Origin: JAAELZ01 sp965237485
GTDB lineage: Bacteria; Pseudomonadota; Gammaproteobacteria; Arenicellales; Poriferihabitantaceae
NCBI GenBank assembly: GCA_965237485.1
Contig: CBDEFQ010000004.1
Coordinates: 558,001 to 622,000 of the forward strand
Direction of reading: 5' to 3'
DNA length: 64,000 bases
Position numbers and translations under genes: made by a program. Positions 26,439 through 35,660 of the stretch are shown here, one piece after another (position 1 is the stretch's first letter; the number at the start of each line of letters is the position of its first letter). Below the pieces are notes generated by a model. It did not search any database, was not told the origin of the DNA, and was given only the letters and a program-made list of their open reading frames with translations.

Positions 26439-29045
26439 CTATGTAGATGTTTGATTGTCAGCACCTGACGCCATCGTGCTTGAGGCAATTCGCCGTCTTT
26501 GAAAGAATACAACCAAACCTAACAACAACAATCCCAGGATATAAAACCAGTGTTTAGCCGGCCGGTCTGCATCAACCTGTACGTCAGCAATTTCCCAGTC
26601 AAAGTCTAGTTTTTGTTTTTCCGCTGCGCCGCCAAAAGTGAGGTTATCAATAAATAGTTTTCCTTCTTCTTCACGTAATTCAAGCCCTGCGCTTTGCATC
26701 AACCTTTCTTTTCCGCTTTGGCCTTGCTCTCCGACGGGTAACATCACCACTTTATCCACCGTCTCGCCTTCAAGTGACTCACCCAACACATGCAAGCGTA
26801 CTTGGGCCTTATCGGGCAGTGCTTTAACCACTTCATAAACATTTGTAGCTTCAATTAGCTGATGCGGTGGGTACAACTTATCCATAAAAAAGCCAGGCCT
26901 AAAGAGGATAAAAGTCACTAGTAATAGGGCCAAAGACTCCCATATTTTACTGCGTGTTAAAAACCAGCCCTGTGTTGCAGCAGCAAACAGTAACATAGCA
27001 ACAACAGCGGTAACCACCACCAGTAACAAATGAAAAGTATTCTCAATACCTATCATCAGCAATTCCGTGTTGAACACAAACATAAACGGTAAGATTGCAG
27101 TGCGTATGTCATAGGTAAAGCCTTGTATACCTGTGCGTATCGGGTCTCCACCCGAAATTCCAGCAGCCGCAAAGGCAGCCAAACCTACCGGCGGCGTATC
27201 GTCTGCCAAAATACCAAAATAAAACACGAACAAGTGCGCAGCGATCAATGGGATAAGCAAACCATTTTCTGCGCCTAAATTAACGATAACGGGCGCCATC
27301 AGTGTTGAGACAACGATATAGTTTGCCGTAGTAGGCAAGCCCATTCCTAATATTAAGCTAATGATCGCGGTGAAAACTAAAATGAGCATTAGGTTTCCAC
27401 CCGATATGAATTCCACAAACTCCGTCATCACTAAGCCAATTCCGGTAAGCGTAACGGTGCCAACGATAATGCCTGCTGCGGCAGTGGCTACACCGATTCC
27501 TATCATGTTGCGCGCACCAGATACGAAACCTGAGATGAGGTCATCCCACCCCGCAATGAGACCAAATTCGCTTCCTGATAATTTACGAAAGTACCCTTTG
27601 CACTGTCGTTGGGTCATTAAGATAAAGATCATTATTATGGTTGCCCAAAACGCGGAAAGCGAAGGTGAGAGCCGCTCCACCGTCAAACACCACATTAATA
27701 CAACGATGGGCAGTAAGAAATAGTACCCTGATTGTGCGGTAGGTTTTAGCAACGGTAGCACATCTATCTCAGTAGTGGTCTCCAACTCCGGAACCTGACT
27801 TGCATACCAGAGTAATGCCAAATAGGCGACAATTAGCAACACAGCCACTACCCAAAATGTAGCATCGCCAGCTACTACCTTTATCCATCCAAGGCCATAA
27901 TAAGTTATCGCCGTGAGTACGGCCATGAATACCATACCCGTCGCAAAGGACAACATTTTTTGCGCCAACGTCTTTGTGATGCGCCGCTGGATGCCTTCCA
28001 TGCCTAACTTACAAGCTTCTAGATGGACAATATACACTAGCGCAATATAGGAAATGATCGCAGGTAGAAACGCGTGCTTAATCACTTCCACATACGAGAC
28101 GCCTACATATTCAACCATTAAGAATGCGGCCGCGCCCATTACCGGAGGGGTTAACTGTCCGTTTGTCGATGACGCCACTTCTACAGCACCAGCTTGCTCA
28201 GCAGAAAAGCCTACTTTTTTCATTAAGGGAATAGTAAAAGTTCCGGTGGTTACCACATTGGCGATGGATGAGCCAGACACTAAGCCTGTCGCCGCGGATG
28301 CAATGACCGCAGCCTTAGCTGGACCGCCTTTTAAATGGCCAAGTGCCGCAAACGCGGTTCGTATGAAATAATTTCCAGCACCCGCCGCTTCGAGCAGAGA
28401 GCCAAATAACACAAACATGAAGACCATGCTGGTTGAAACACCCAGTGCAACGCCATAGACACCCTCGGTGGATAGCCAATAGTGCGACATACCTTTCGAC
28501 AAACTAGCCCCTTTATGAGCAATCACATCGGGCATAAATTGGCCGCCGAAGGTATACAAGATGAACACCAACGCCACCACCATTAGCGGCGGCCCTAGCG
28601 CTCGGCGTGTAGCTTCAAGCAATAGCACCAAACCAACGACGGCAACAACCAAGTCCAATTGAGTTGGTAACCCTGGCCGCTGTGCCAATTGGTTATAAAA
28701 TATAAACAAGTAGCTAGCACAAAGTGCAACAAGTATACCTAATGCCCAATCTTGCACAGGAATTCTGTCACGCGGTGAGGATTTGAACGAGGGGTAAGCG
28801 GTATAGGCCAAAAACACTGCAAATGCTAAATGTATGGCCCGCGCTTCGGTATCGTTAAAAACACCGATGCCAATTGAAAAAGGTAGAGGAGAGGCGTACC
28901 ACAGTTGGAACAATGTCCAAATTAACGGTACTGCAAATAATATTAGTTTGGCCGTGGGATCCAGCGGTTTTCTTGCGCCGGTATCATTTTCGGCAACGAT
29001 GTCTTCTGCCACTTCAGCCGATTGGTTATCGTTATCTGTGCTCAT
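26439..29045 (-). CDS. TRAP transporter, fused DctQ-DctM permease (TAXI type)
   Basis: 868-residue inner-membrane permease in which the small (4TM) and large (12TM) TRAP subunits are fused. Multiple hydrophobic helices run from about residue 30 to 745. Conserved DctM-type stretches include ASAATGLVSGSSIANVVTTG, GAVEVASSTNGQLTPPVMG and LGMGLPTTANYIV. The C-terminal extension (about 750-840) with a final membrane helix and RRRR-like end matches the DUF3394 tail of TAXI-associated permeases. It uses an ion gradient to import an organic acid or amino acid; the substrate cannot be read from the sequence. A strong GAGGAG lies before the ATG, and a hairpin terminator lies between it and the binding protein. 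Confidence 0.93.
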   Translation of the reverse strand: MSTDNDNQSAEVAEDIVAENDTGARKPLDPTAKLILFAVPLIWTLFQLWYASPLPFSIGIGVFNDTEARAIHLAFAVFLAYTAYPSFKSSPRDRIPVQDWALGILVALCASYLFIFYNQLAQRPGLPTQLDLVVAVVGLVLLLEATRRALGPPLMVVALVFILYTFGGQFMPDVIAHKGASLSKGMSHYWLSTEGVYGVALGVSTSMVFMFVLFGSLLEAAGAGNYFIRTAFAALGHLKGGPAKAAVIASAATGLVSGSSIANVVTTGTFTIPLMKKVGFSAEQAGAVEVASSTNGQLTPPVMGAAAFLMVEYVGVSYVEVIKHAFLPAIISYIALVYIVHLEACKLGMEGIQRRITKTLAQKMLSFATGMVFMAVLTAITYYGLGWIKVVAGDATFWVVAVLLIVAYLALLWYASQVPELETTTEIDVLPLLKPTAQSGYYFLLPIVVLMWCLTVERLSPSLSAFWATIIMIFILMTQRQCKGYFRKLSGSEFGLIAGWDDLISGFVSGARNMIGIGVATAAAGIIVGTVTLTGIGLVMTEFVEFISGGNLMLILVFTAIISLILGMGLPTTANYIVVSTLMAPVIVNLGAENGLLIPLIAAHLFVFYFGILADDTPPVGLAAFAAAGISGGDPIRTGIQGFTYDIRTAILPFMFVFNTELLMIGIENTFHLLLVVVTAVVAMLLFAAATQGWFLTRSKIWESLALLLVTFILFRPGFFMDKLYPPHQLIEATNVYEVVKALPDKAQVRLHVLGESLEGETVDKVVMLPVGEQGQSGKERLMQSAGLELREEEGKLFIDNLTFGGAAEKQKLDFDWEIADVQVDADRPAKHWFYILGLLLLGLVVFFQRRRIASSTMASGADNQTST

Positions 29046-29065
29046 TGTCTCTCCTCAATCTAGAT

Positions 29066-29101
29066 AAAAAAACCCGAGCCATCTACTGTGACCCGGGCTA
29101 T
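29066..29101 (-). terminator. intercistronic hairpin with U-tract between TAXI binding protein and permease
   Basis: On the minus strand AGCCCGGG, an 11-base loop, then CTCGGG followed by seven T (29072-29066). It lies between the binding-protein stop (29168) and the permease start (29045). It is likely a partial terminator or 3' stabiliser that keeps binding-protein mRNA in excess over permease mRNA. Confidence 0.65.
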
Positions 29102-29167
29102 TGTCGAACGTTTTCTAATCAGTGCGTATGATAGATCGATGAAGATACATATCAAGCGCACTTACTC

Positions 29168-30139
29168 TCACATTAACCCTGCTTCTTTGTAGTATTTAGC
29201 AGCGCCGTCATGCAAAGGAGCAGATAAACCGTCGCTGATCATCTCTTCTTTTTTCAAATTTGCGAACGCTGGGTGTAACTTCTTAAAATCATCGAAGTTT
29301 TCAAATACCGCTTTAACAACTTGATATACCACATCTTCTGATACACCAGTTGAGCTAACAAATGTAGCGCCCACACCAAATGTTGAAGTGTCGTTATCGT
29401 TACCGCTATACATGCCACCAGGCACGGTTGCTGTGCGGTAGTAATCATTGTCTGCCACCAGCTTATCAACTTCCGGGCCCGTTACATTGACCAAAACTGA
29501 ATCACAAGAAGTAGTCGCTTCCTTAATAGAGCCACTTGGATGGCCTACGGTATAAATCATCGCGTCAATCTTGTTGTCGCACAAAGCCTGTGACTGTTCG
29601 GCTGCTTTAAGCTCGGATGCAAGTTTAAAGTCTGCTTTAGTCCAGCCCAAAGCTTCCATCAACACTTCCATAGTGCCGCGTTGACCAGAACCTGGGTTAC
29701 CGATATTAACCCGCTTACCCTTTAAGTCTTGAAAGTTACTAATGCCAGCATCTGCACGTGCAACCACAGTAAAAGGCTCTGGATGCACCGAAAATACCGC
29801 TCGCAAATCAGTATTTGCACCTTGATCCGCAAACTTGCTAGTGCCGTTATAGGCATGATATTGCCAATCAGACTGCGCCACGCCCATATCCAATTCACCA
29901 GCACGAATAGTGTTTAGGTTATAAACCGACCCACCTGTTGACTCTACAGAGCAACGTACTCCATGCTCTTTATGACCTTTATTTACCAATCGACAAATAG
30001 AGCCACCCGTTGGGTAATAAACGCCAGTTACTCCACCTGTACCGATGGTGACAAACGTTTGCTCCGCCGCAGAAGCCGCTGTACTCAAACCAACTGCTAG
30101 TGAAGCCGCCAGTATTGTTGTTGTGATTTGCTTTTTCAT
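29168..30139 (-). CDS. TAXI family TRAP transporter solute-binding protein
   Basis: Periplasmic substrate receptor, 323 residues. A signal peptide (MKKQITTTILAASLAVGLST, cleavage near ASA-AE) is followed by the TAXI hallmark VTIGTGGVTGVYYPTGGSIC, then SVESTGGSVYNLNTIRAGELDMGVAQSDW and LKGKRVNIGNPGSGQRGTME. TAXI receptors bind glutamate-like or other small carboxylates in characterised cases. The divergent regulator, aminotransferase and BKACE genes suggest an amino or keto acid substrate, but that is inference. A GGAGA ribosome binding site precedes the start. Confidence 0.93.
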   Translation of the reverse strand: MKKQITTTILAASLAVGLSTAASAAEQTFVTIGTGGVTGVYYPTGGSICRLVNKGHKEHGVRCSVESTGGSVYNLNTIRAGELDMGVAQSDWQYHAYNGTSKFADQGANTDLRAVFSVHPEPFTVVARADAGISNFQDLKGKRVNIGNPGSGQRGTMEVLMEALGWTKADFKLASELKAAEQSQALCDNKIDAMIYTVGHPSGSIKEATTSCDSVLVNVTGPEVDKLVADNDYYRTATVPGGMYSGNDNDTSTFGVGATFVSSTGVSEDVVYQVVKAVFENFDDFKKLHPAFANLKKEEMISDGLSAPLHDGAAKYYKEAGLM

Positions 30140-30263
30140 TTTAAATGTATCTCCGAATCTTAAATTAGTAAAATTACGCTGTTCATATTTGTCTTGTTAG
30201 CTAAATTAAACGCAGCGAAGACTACTTAAACGTGATCAGAGAATACACTAATTAGAACAGAAT

Positions 30264-30280
30264 GCGCAAATATTTTGCGT
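30264..30280. promoter_or_regulatory. candidate operator of the RpiR-type regulator
   Basis: Perfect palindrome CGCAAA-TAT-TTTGCG at 30265-30279 in the divergent region between the TAXI operon and the regulator gene. A degenerate second match, GCGCAATGTTATTTACGC, lies about 50 bp downstream (30314-30331). Position and symmetry suit autoregulation and control of the transporter. This is an inference from sequence only. Confidence 0.5.
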
Positions 30281-30357
30281 ATCTAGGTTTTTCATGTATA
30301 TTTTACCTATAAAGCGCAATGTTATTTACGCATAATTAGAATAGTAGTCACTGTAGA

Positions 30358-31278
30358 ATGAACAAATTACCGCCACAGACTTTAGATGACCTTCGGGAAC
30401 TATTGATCTCAGTAGATCAGGGTAGTTCTAGTTTACGTTTAGGCAATGCAACGACCAAAACCTTAAAAAACATGTTGTCTTCCCCTGCTAATACAGCTAT
30501 CTCCACCATGTCTAGTATCGCGGCGGCGAATGCGGTTAATCCTTCAACGCTTACCCGTATGGCGCACACTTTGGGATATAGAAAATTCTCCGAATTACAT
30601 AAACTATTTAAGGACCATTTTGAAGCAGGATCGCGTTTTTATAGCGATAAAGTTAACAAGCTGATTGAGAGCGAAAGACAAGCCAACAAACCAAGTCAAA
30701 TTTTCGATCAGGTCGTTTCTAAGGAGAAGGATAATGTGGCCTCATTAAATGCAAACATTAGTAGGCAGGCTTGCCAAGAAGTGGTCGACTTATTGATAAA
30801 TGCACGGAAAGTCCGGTTTCACGGTCGTCGTCAATTCTATTGCTTAGCTGCTTTTTACTCGTACTGCTTGGGCCTAATTCGAGAGCATGTGGATATTTTG
30901 CAAGATGATGTTCATGGAATCAGTCATTCTTTAACATTTATGGATAAACAAGACCTATTGGTGGTAATGGGCTGTGCACCCCATACTATGGCCACCGTAG
31001 ACGCGTGTCGAATAGCCAAATCTCAGGGCATCCCTATCGTTGCAATTACCGATTCACCCATTTCGCCGCTTGCACAATTTGCTGTTCAACACCTTATTAT
31101 TCCAACTGAAAGTCAGTTCTACAGCAACAGCATGGCGGCGGCTTTCACACTCGCCGAAGTGACGCTAACAATGGCAGCACAACAAATGGGAAGCGTCGCG
31201 CTCGATACCTTGGGTCGTAGAGAACACATGATTCAGGAATTTGGCATTAGTGTGCAGAGCCATGAAGAGTTTAATTAG
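30358..31278 (+). CDS. MurR/RpiR family transcriptional regulator
   Basis: 306 residues: N-terminal RpiR-type helix-turn-helix (about 1-85, with NPSTLTRMAHTLGYRKFSEL) and a C-terminal SIS domain (about 125-260, with VRFHGRRQFYCLAAFYS and GIPIVAITDSPISPLA). SIS domains in this family sense phosphosugars or other small metabolites. It is divergent from the TAXI transporter and 12 bp upstream of the aminotransferase, so it probably controls both units. The ATG at 30358 gives the normal family length. Confidence 0.9.
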   Translation: MNKLPPQTLDDLRELLISVDQGSSSLRLGNATTKTLKNMLSSPANTAISTMSSIAAANAVNPSTLTRMAHTLGYRKFSELHKLFKDHFEAGSRFYSDKVNKLIESERQANKPSQIFDQVVSKEKDNVASLNANISRQACQEVVDLLINARKVRFHGRRQFYCLAAFYSYCLGLIREHVDILQDDVHGISHSLTFMDKQDLLVVMGCAPHTMATVDACRIAKSQGIPIVAITDSPISPLAQFAVQHLIIPTESQFYSNSMAAAFTLAEVTLTMAAQQMGSVALDTLGRREHMIQEFGISVQSHEEFN

Positions 31279-31290
31279 AGCAGTCCGACT

Positions 31291-32625
31291 ATGAGCCACA
31301 TACTGCATCGCGGAGCCACCCCTCCAATGGCTACGGTTAGCTATGGCGAGGGGGTCTATTTATTTGATACTGACGGCAATCGTTATATAGACGCCTGTTG
31401 CGGCGCCGCCGTGTCTTGTTTAGGACATAGCCATAAAGCAGTAAATAAGGCGATCAAATCGCAAATAGATAAAGTCGCCTATGCCCACACTGGCTTTTTT
31501 ACCAGTGAAGTATCGGAAGCTTTAGCAGACTATTTGATTTCCATCGCACCAGATAATTTGCAGCAGGTTTACTTCGTAACAGGCGGCTCAGAGGCCAATG
31601 AAGCCGCAGTTAAACTAGCACGACAATATTTTGTAGAAATCGGTGAACCACAACGTAAGCACTTTATTGCCAGACGTCAAAGTTATCACGGCAATACAGT
31701 GATGGTGCTCGCTATCGGCGGAAACGAAATGCGTAAATCTGTCTTTAAGCCGATCTTGCCTGAAAACACCCATCACATAGCACCTTGTTATCCTTACCGT
31801 GACCAGCAAGCGAGCGAAAGTGAATCCCAATACAGCTTACGCGTTGCCAAAGAACTGGAGGATAAAATACTAGAATTGGGGCCTGATCAAGTCGTCGGGT
31901 TTTTTGTTGAGCCAGTTGCAGGGGCCACGCTTGGCGCGGTGCCACCGACTCCGGGTTATTTAAAAGCCATTCGAGATATTTGTGACCGTTACAACATTTT
32001 ATTAATTGCTGATGAAATTATGTGTGGCATCGGCAGGACTGGGTCCCACTTTGCCCTGCAGCAAGAAGAGGTTCGGCCCGACATCGTCACTATCGCCAAA
32101 GGCTTAGGCGGGGGATATCAACCTATTGGTGCTGCGCTAATTTCTAAAGACATCTGTGAAGCCATCAGTAACGGCACTGGCTATTTTCGCCACGGCCATA
32201 CTTATATCTCCCACCCCACCACCACCGCGGCGGCATTGGCGGTCCAAACTGAAATACAAAACAAGAACCTTCTTGAGAATGTACGTATTCAAGGAGATTA
32301 CTTAATGACGGCTCTAAAAAGTGCTTTTGAGGGCCATCCTCACGTTGGCGACATACGCGGCAGGGGGTTGTTTATAGGTTTGGAGTTTGTGCTCGACCGC
32401 GCTACCAAGCAGCCCTTTCCTCCAGAATTTGCCTTACATCAGCACCTTAAATCGGTTGCAATGAACCTTGGTTTATTGGTCTATCCTATGCCCGGCACTA
32501 TTGACGGGCAATACGGCCATCACGTTTTATTGGCACCGCCGTTCATCATAAACAACAGTCAGTGCGATGAGATCGTAAATAAACTAGTGCTCGCAGTTAA
32601 TCAGGCGATCGATCTGTATAAATGA
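31291..32625 (+). CDS. class III PLP-dependent aminotransferase
   Basis: 444 residues, fold-type I omega-aminotransferase. Cofactor phosphate loop VTGGSEANEAA, cofactor aspartate in LIADEIMCG, and PLP Schiff-base lysine K270 in IVTIAKGLGGGYQPIG. It accepts an amino group from a terminal or beta amine in most relatives; the actual substrate is unknown. It overlaps the BKACE gene by ATGA, which argues that the aminotransferase product (a keto or aldehyde acid) feeds the next enzyme, or that both act on one pathway linked to the TAXI importer. Confidence 0.9.
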   Translation: MSHILHRGATPPMATVSYGEGVYLFDTDGNRYIDACCGAAVSCLGHSHKAVNKAIKSQIDKVAYAHTGFFTSEVSEALADYLISIAPDNLQQVYFVTGGSEANEAAVKLARQYFVEIGEPQRKHFIARRQSYHGNTVMVLAIGGNEMRKSVFKPILPENTHHIAPCYPYRDQQASESESQYSLRVAKELEDKILELGPDQVVGFFVEPVAGATLGAVPPTPGYLKAIRDICDRYNILLIADEIMCGIGRTGSHFALQQEEVRPDIVTIAKGLGGGYQPIGAALISKDICEAISNGTGYFRHGHTYISHPTTTAAALAVQTEIQNKNLLENVRIQGDYLMTALKSAFEGHPHVGDIRGRGLFIGLEFVLDRATKQPFPPEFALHQHLKSVAMNLGLLVYPMPGTIDGQYGHHVLLAPPFIINNSQCDEIVNKLVLAVNQAIDLYK

Positions 32626-33452
32626 CGTTTTGCACTCCTAGAGTGATCGCCTGCGCGCCCAATGGCGCCTATAAGCAGCGATCAGATCACTCTGCCTTAC
32701 CCTTAACAACTTCGCAGATCGTACGCACAGCAATAGCAGTAAGAAATGCAGGCGCAAGTATGCTCCACCTGCATATACGTGAAGATAATGGCGACCACAG
32801 CTTAGACCCAAGACTTTACCTACACACCTTGGACGCGATTAAAACTGAGCTTGGCAATTCATTGTTATTACAAATCACCAGTGAAGCAGGCGGCAAATAT
32901 CAGGCAGAGCAGCAAATAGCCAACGTTATGGCAGTGAACCCCGACGCGGTGTCTGTGGCTTTGAGAGAAATCATTCACAGCCCCGAAGACCACCCTCGAG
33001 CACAAGTATTTTTTCACTGGATTGCAGCACATGAAGTCTTGCCCCAATATATTTTGTATTCGGCTGAAGATGTAGAACTATATAACCAATTACGCTCTAG
33101 TAAAATAATGCCCGCGCACCCTCACTCAGTGCTATTCGTATTAGGCCGCTATCACCACGCACAGCAATCCTCTTGTGCAGATTTATCTCCCTTCATAGAA
33201 AGTTGGTCAGCAGCAGATATTGCCTGGATGGTATGTGCCTTTGGTGCGACTGAACAAGACTGTTTACTGCACTCGGCAAAGTTAGGCGGACATGCCCGCA
33301 TGGGTTTTGAAAACAATTTATACCAAAGCAGTGGTGAAATAGCCGATTCAAACGAAGCCCAAATTCAAGGCCTTAAAACCGCTTTAATCGCACAAAACGC
33401 GACAATTGCGACAGCACTTGAAGCCAGAGAAATATTAAGCAGTAAAACTTAG
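32622..33452 (+). CDS. beta-keto acid cleavage enzyme (BKACE, DUF849)
   Basis: 276-residue TIM-barrel zinc enzyme. BKACE members condense a beta-keto acid with acetyl-CoA and release acetoacetate plus a new acyl-CoA. Family features: VIACAPNGAYKQRSDHSALP near the N-terminus, metal-binding His pair in MLHLHIRED, and a C-terminal GGHARMGFENNLY. Its start overlaps the aminotransferase stop by ATGA. Together with the upstream aminotransferase it suggests conversion of a beta-amino or amino-keto acid taken up by the TAXI transporter. The substrate specificity cannot be assigned from sequence alone. Confidence 0.88.
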   Translation: MTFCTPRVIACAPNGAYKQRSDHSALPLTTSQIVRTAIAVRNAGASMLHLHIREDNGDHSLDPRLYLHTLDAIKTELGNSLLLQITSEAGGKYQAEQQIANVMAVNPDAVSVALREIIHSPEDHPRAQVFFHWIAAHEVLPQYILYSAEDVELYNQLRSSKIMPAHPHSVLFVLGRYHHAQQSSCADLSPFIESWSAADIAWMVCAFGATEQDCLLHSAKLGGHARMGFENNLYQSSGEIADSNEAQIQGLKTALIAQNATIATALEAREILSSKT

Positions 33453-33739
33453 TTCTTCTCTCCCTCGGGTGGATTAAATGTTTTCATGACACCACTATTC
33501 TGCTCTAATCGCGGCGGTCACGGCCAATACCCTTTTTTACCGTACATGACTTAACAAGAATCTGGCTTTTCTTCATGAAGTCTTCAAATATTAAAGCTGC
33601 TGTCATGGTTGTTTTGGCGATGCTTTTACTCACGCTCAATGACTCTGCAGCAAAACTAGCCAGTGAAAATATGTCGGTGAGTCAGCTGTTGTTTCTGCGC
33701 GGATGCATCGCCATTTTGTTATTTGCGTTTTATCTAATA

Positions 33740-34942
33740 GAGAGCGCAACGTAACTCACGATTTTAGTTTGATATTTTCGAAGCACTCATTTTTTGAGCT
33801 ATATTTGCCCAGTTTCGCGTATTCGATCATCATTTAGTCACTATTTTATCAATTCGAGCACCTAAGCCATATTAAAGGCACAACTATCCAGCATAGTGCC
33901 AATCAGGCAAGCCATACAAGCTTAAGAACTTAGCGCCTTTACGGATATTCGCTGCCATCGCCGCTAGGCCGTAAACAGTCTGGTTCTTCGCTAGCCCCAT
34001 GAACCGAGTGCGAGCTAAACCATAATGCTGCTTGTAAGTCGCAAAGAGCCGTTCGCCACCTGCTCGCGTTACCGCAATAACTGCATTACGGGTACGGTCT
34101 GCATCTGACAACGGATTACCTCGATAGCCCTTGCGTTGAACCTGATCATCAATTCCAAGTTGCTCCAGTTTATCTCGCGTCTCCTCAGAACTATACGCCG
34201 CATCAGCATATAGGGCAGTCTCATCGCCCAACAGCAATTCATCGCGCAGTTGGCTGTCATGAACATGCCCTGGCGTCACATTCTGGCGCTGAACAAACCC
34301 ATCCTCATCAACTCCCGTATGCACTGAGTAGCCATAGGTAGACTTCTTTCGACCTCGGCTGTCATTTTTGACATGCCAGCTCGCTTCAGGGTCTCGCTTA
34401 GGCGTCCCATCTTTGCCGTTACCATTTCCAGAACGAGCCGCTTCTATAGGTGTTGCATCTATAATGTTGATGCGCCCCTTGCTCATAATAATGTTCTTCG
34501 CTTCAAGTTGACGATTGATCTCACCTAGCAAGCGATCCCACAGTTCGTGCTCCATTAACTGGTTACGAAAGCGCCCAAGGGTCGAAGCTTCAGGTACATC
34601 GCCGCCTAACTCAAAGCGGCAAAACTTACGAAACAATAAATCTCTAAATAAGCACTGTGCTAACTCCCTATCCGACAGTTCATACCAAATTCCCAGCATC
34701 AAGCTGCGGAACAAACTAAGTAATGGATAACTAGGGCGGCCAGTAGTGCCAGCATAAATAGATGAAAGCAGTGTCTCTATTTCGCTCCAATCTAATAGTG
34801 CTTCTGTATCATCAAGACCATGCAGAATTGGATGATCCAAATCTGATCTTGATACTAATAAATCTCGTTGGGTGGCGAATGGTTTTTGCATGCCTAATTT
34901 TAACAAATTATGTAGATACTCGATGAGTTATGCTGCACTCTC
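33740..34942 (-). mobile_element. IS5-family element, copy 1 (complete)
   Basis: 1203-bp element with terminal inverted repeats GAGAGCGCAACGTAACTCA (left) and GAGAGTGCAGCATAACTCA (right, reverse strand). The 5-bp direct repeat TAATA flanks it (33735-33739, 34943-34947). It carries one intact transposase gene. A near-identical copy lies at 54119-55312. Confidence 0.92.
33884..34906 (-). CDS. IS5-family transposase
   Basis: 340-residue DDE transposase. The N-terminal DUF772-type region (YAGTTGRPSYPLLSLFRSLM, then SDRELAQCLFRDLLFRKF) is followed by the catalytic core: IIDATPIEA and LYADAAYSSEE with the aspartates, and GGERLFATYKQHYGLAR with the glutamate region. It appears complete and differs from the copy at 54263-55285 by only a few residues (for example Gly/Ser near residue 30). 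Confidence 0.93.
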   Translation of the reverse strand: MLKLGMQKPFATQRDLLVSRSDLDHPILHGLDDTEALLDWSEIETLLSSIYAGTTGRPSYPLLSLFRSLMLGIWYELSDRELAQCLFRDLLFRKFCRFELGGDVPEASTLGRFRNQLMEHELWDRLLGEINRQLEAKNIIMSKGRINIIDATPIEAARSGNGNGKDGTPKRDPEASWHVKNDSRGRKKSTYGYSVHTGVDEDGFVQRQNVTPGHVHDSQLRDELLLGDETALYADAAYSSEETRDKLEQLGIDDQVQRKGYRGNPLSDADRTRNAVIAVTRAGGERLFATYKQHYGLARTRFMGLAKNQTVYGLAAMAANIRKGAKFLSLYGLPDWHYAG

Positions 34943-35660
34943 TAATAATTATAAAGCAACCCATTTTTAGCGCAGATATTTTGGACAAACACTGCCTAAT
35001 TCGCGGCCTATGTGAAGTCGGGGCAACTTCTTGCTTTGTTTATACTTTATCCAAAGCGCCCATTGCTCTGGCGTCCACCTTATTATGGATATCGCCGTTT
35101 TTTATGACTATATTCGCCGCGCTTTTTCTAGGAGAAAAAGTAAAGGCGCTGCGTTGGCTGGCCGTTATCGTCGGGTTTAGTGGCATGCTTTTCGTTACCC
35201 AACCGCTTGGCAAAAGCTTTCAACCTGTGCTGTGGTTAACCGTAGTTGCGGCTGTATTTCTAGCGATTCGTGATTTAACCACTGCTAAATTGTCACCTAA
35301 TATTCACACCGCTCATGTCACTTTTGCAGCGGCTATTTTAGTTACCTTATTTAGCGCGGTTATAGCTATCCCAAATTGGCAACCCGTTGCCATGCGCGGA
35401 GTATTATTGCTAACCATCAGTGCCATTTTAATCAACGCTTCGTTTTTAGTTCATATCAGCACCATTAGAATTGGCGAGCTTTCTTTTGTGGCACCGTTTA
35501 CTTTCAGCAATATCGTTTTTGCAGTGCTTATGGGCTATTTTGTATGGGGGGATGTACCCAATATTCTGATGCTGTTCGGGGTTTGCTTAATCGTAGGTGC
35601 TTGCACTTACCTATTGCGTAGCAATAAGATCAGTACGCGTTAAACCCAAAGTTAACGAAC

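Larger units (their letters stand above)
33575..35643 (+). pseudogene. EamA/DMT family transporter split by an IS5-family element
   Basis: The N-terminal part (33575-33739, MKSSNIKAAVMVVLAMLLLT... to ...FYLI) and the C-terminal part (from 34943, IIKQPIFSAD... to 35643) are one EamA-type ten-helix exporter. Removing the IS (33740-34942) and one copy of the 5-bp duplication TAATA rejoins the frame exactly, giving FYLIIIKQPIF. The ancestral protein would be about 286 residues. The downstream part stays open and could be expressed as a fragment, but a functional transporter is not expected. Confidence 0.92.

Noticed and set aside
34930..35643. Stand-alone EamA transporter
   Set aside because: It lacks the first helices; the missing part lies upstream of the IS5 element and joins exactly, so it is half of a broken gene.
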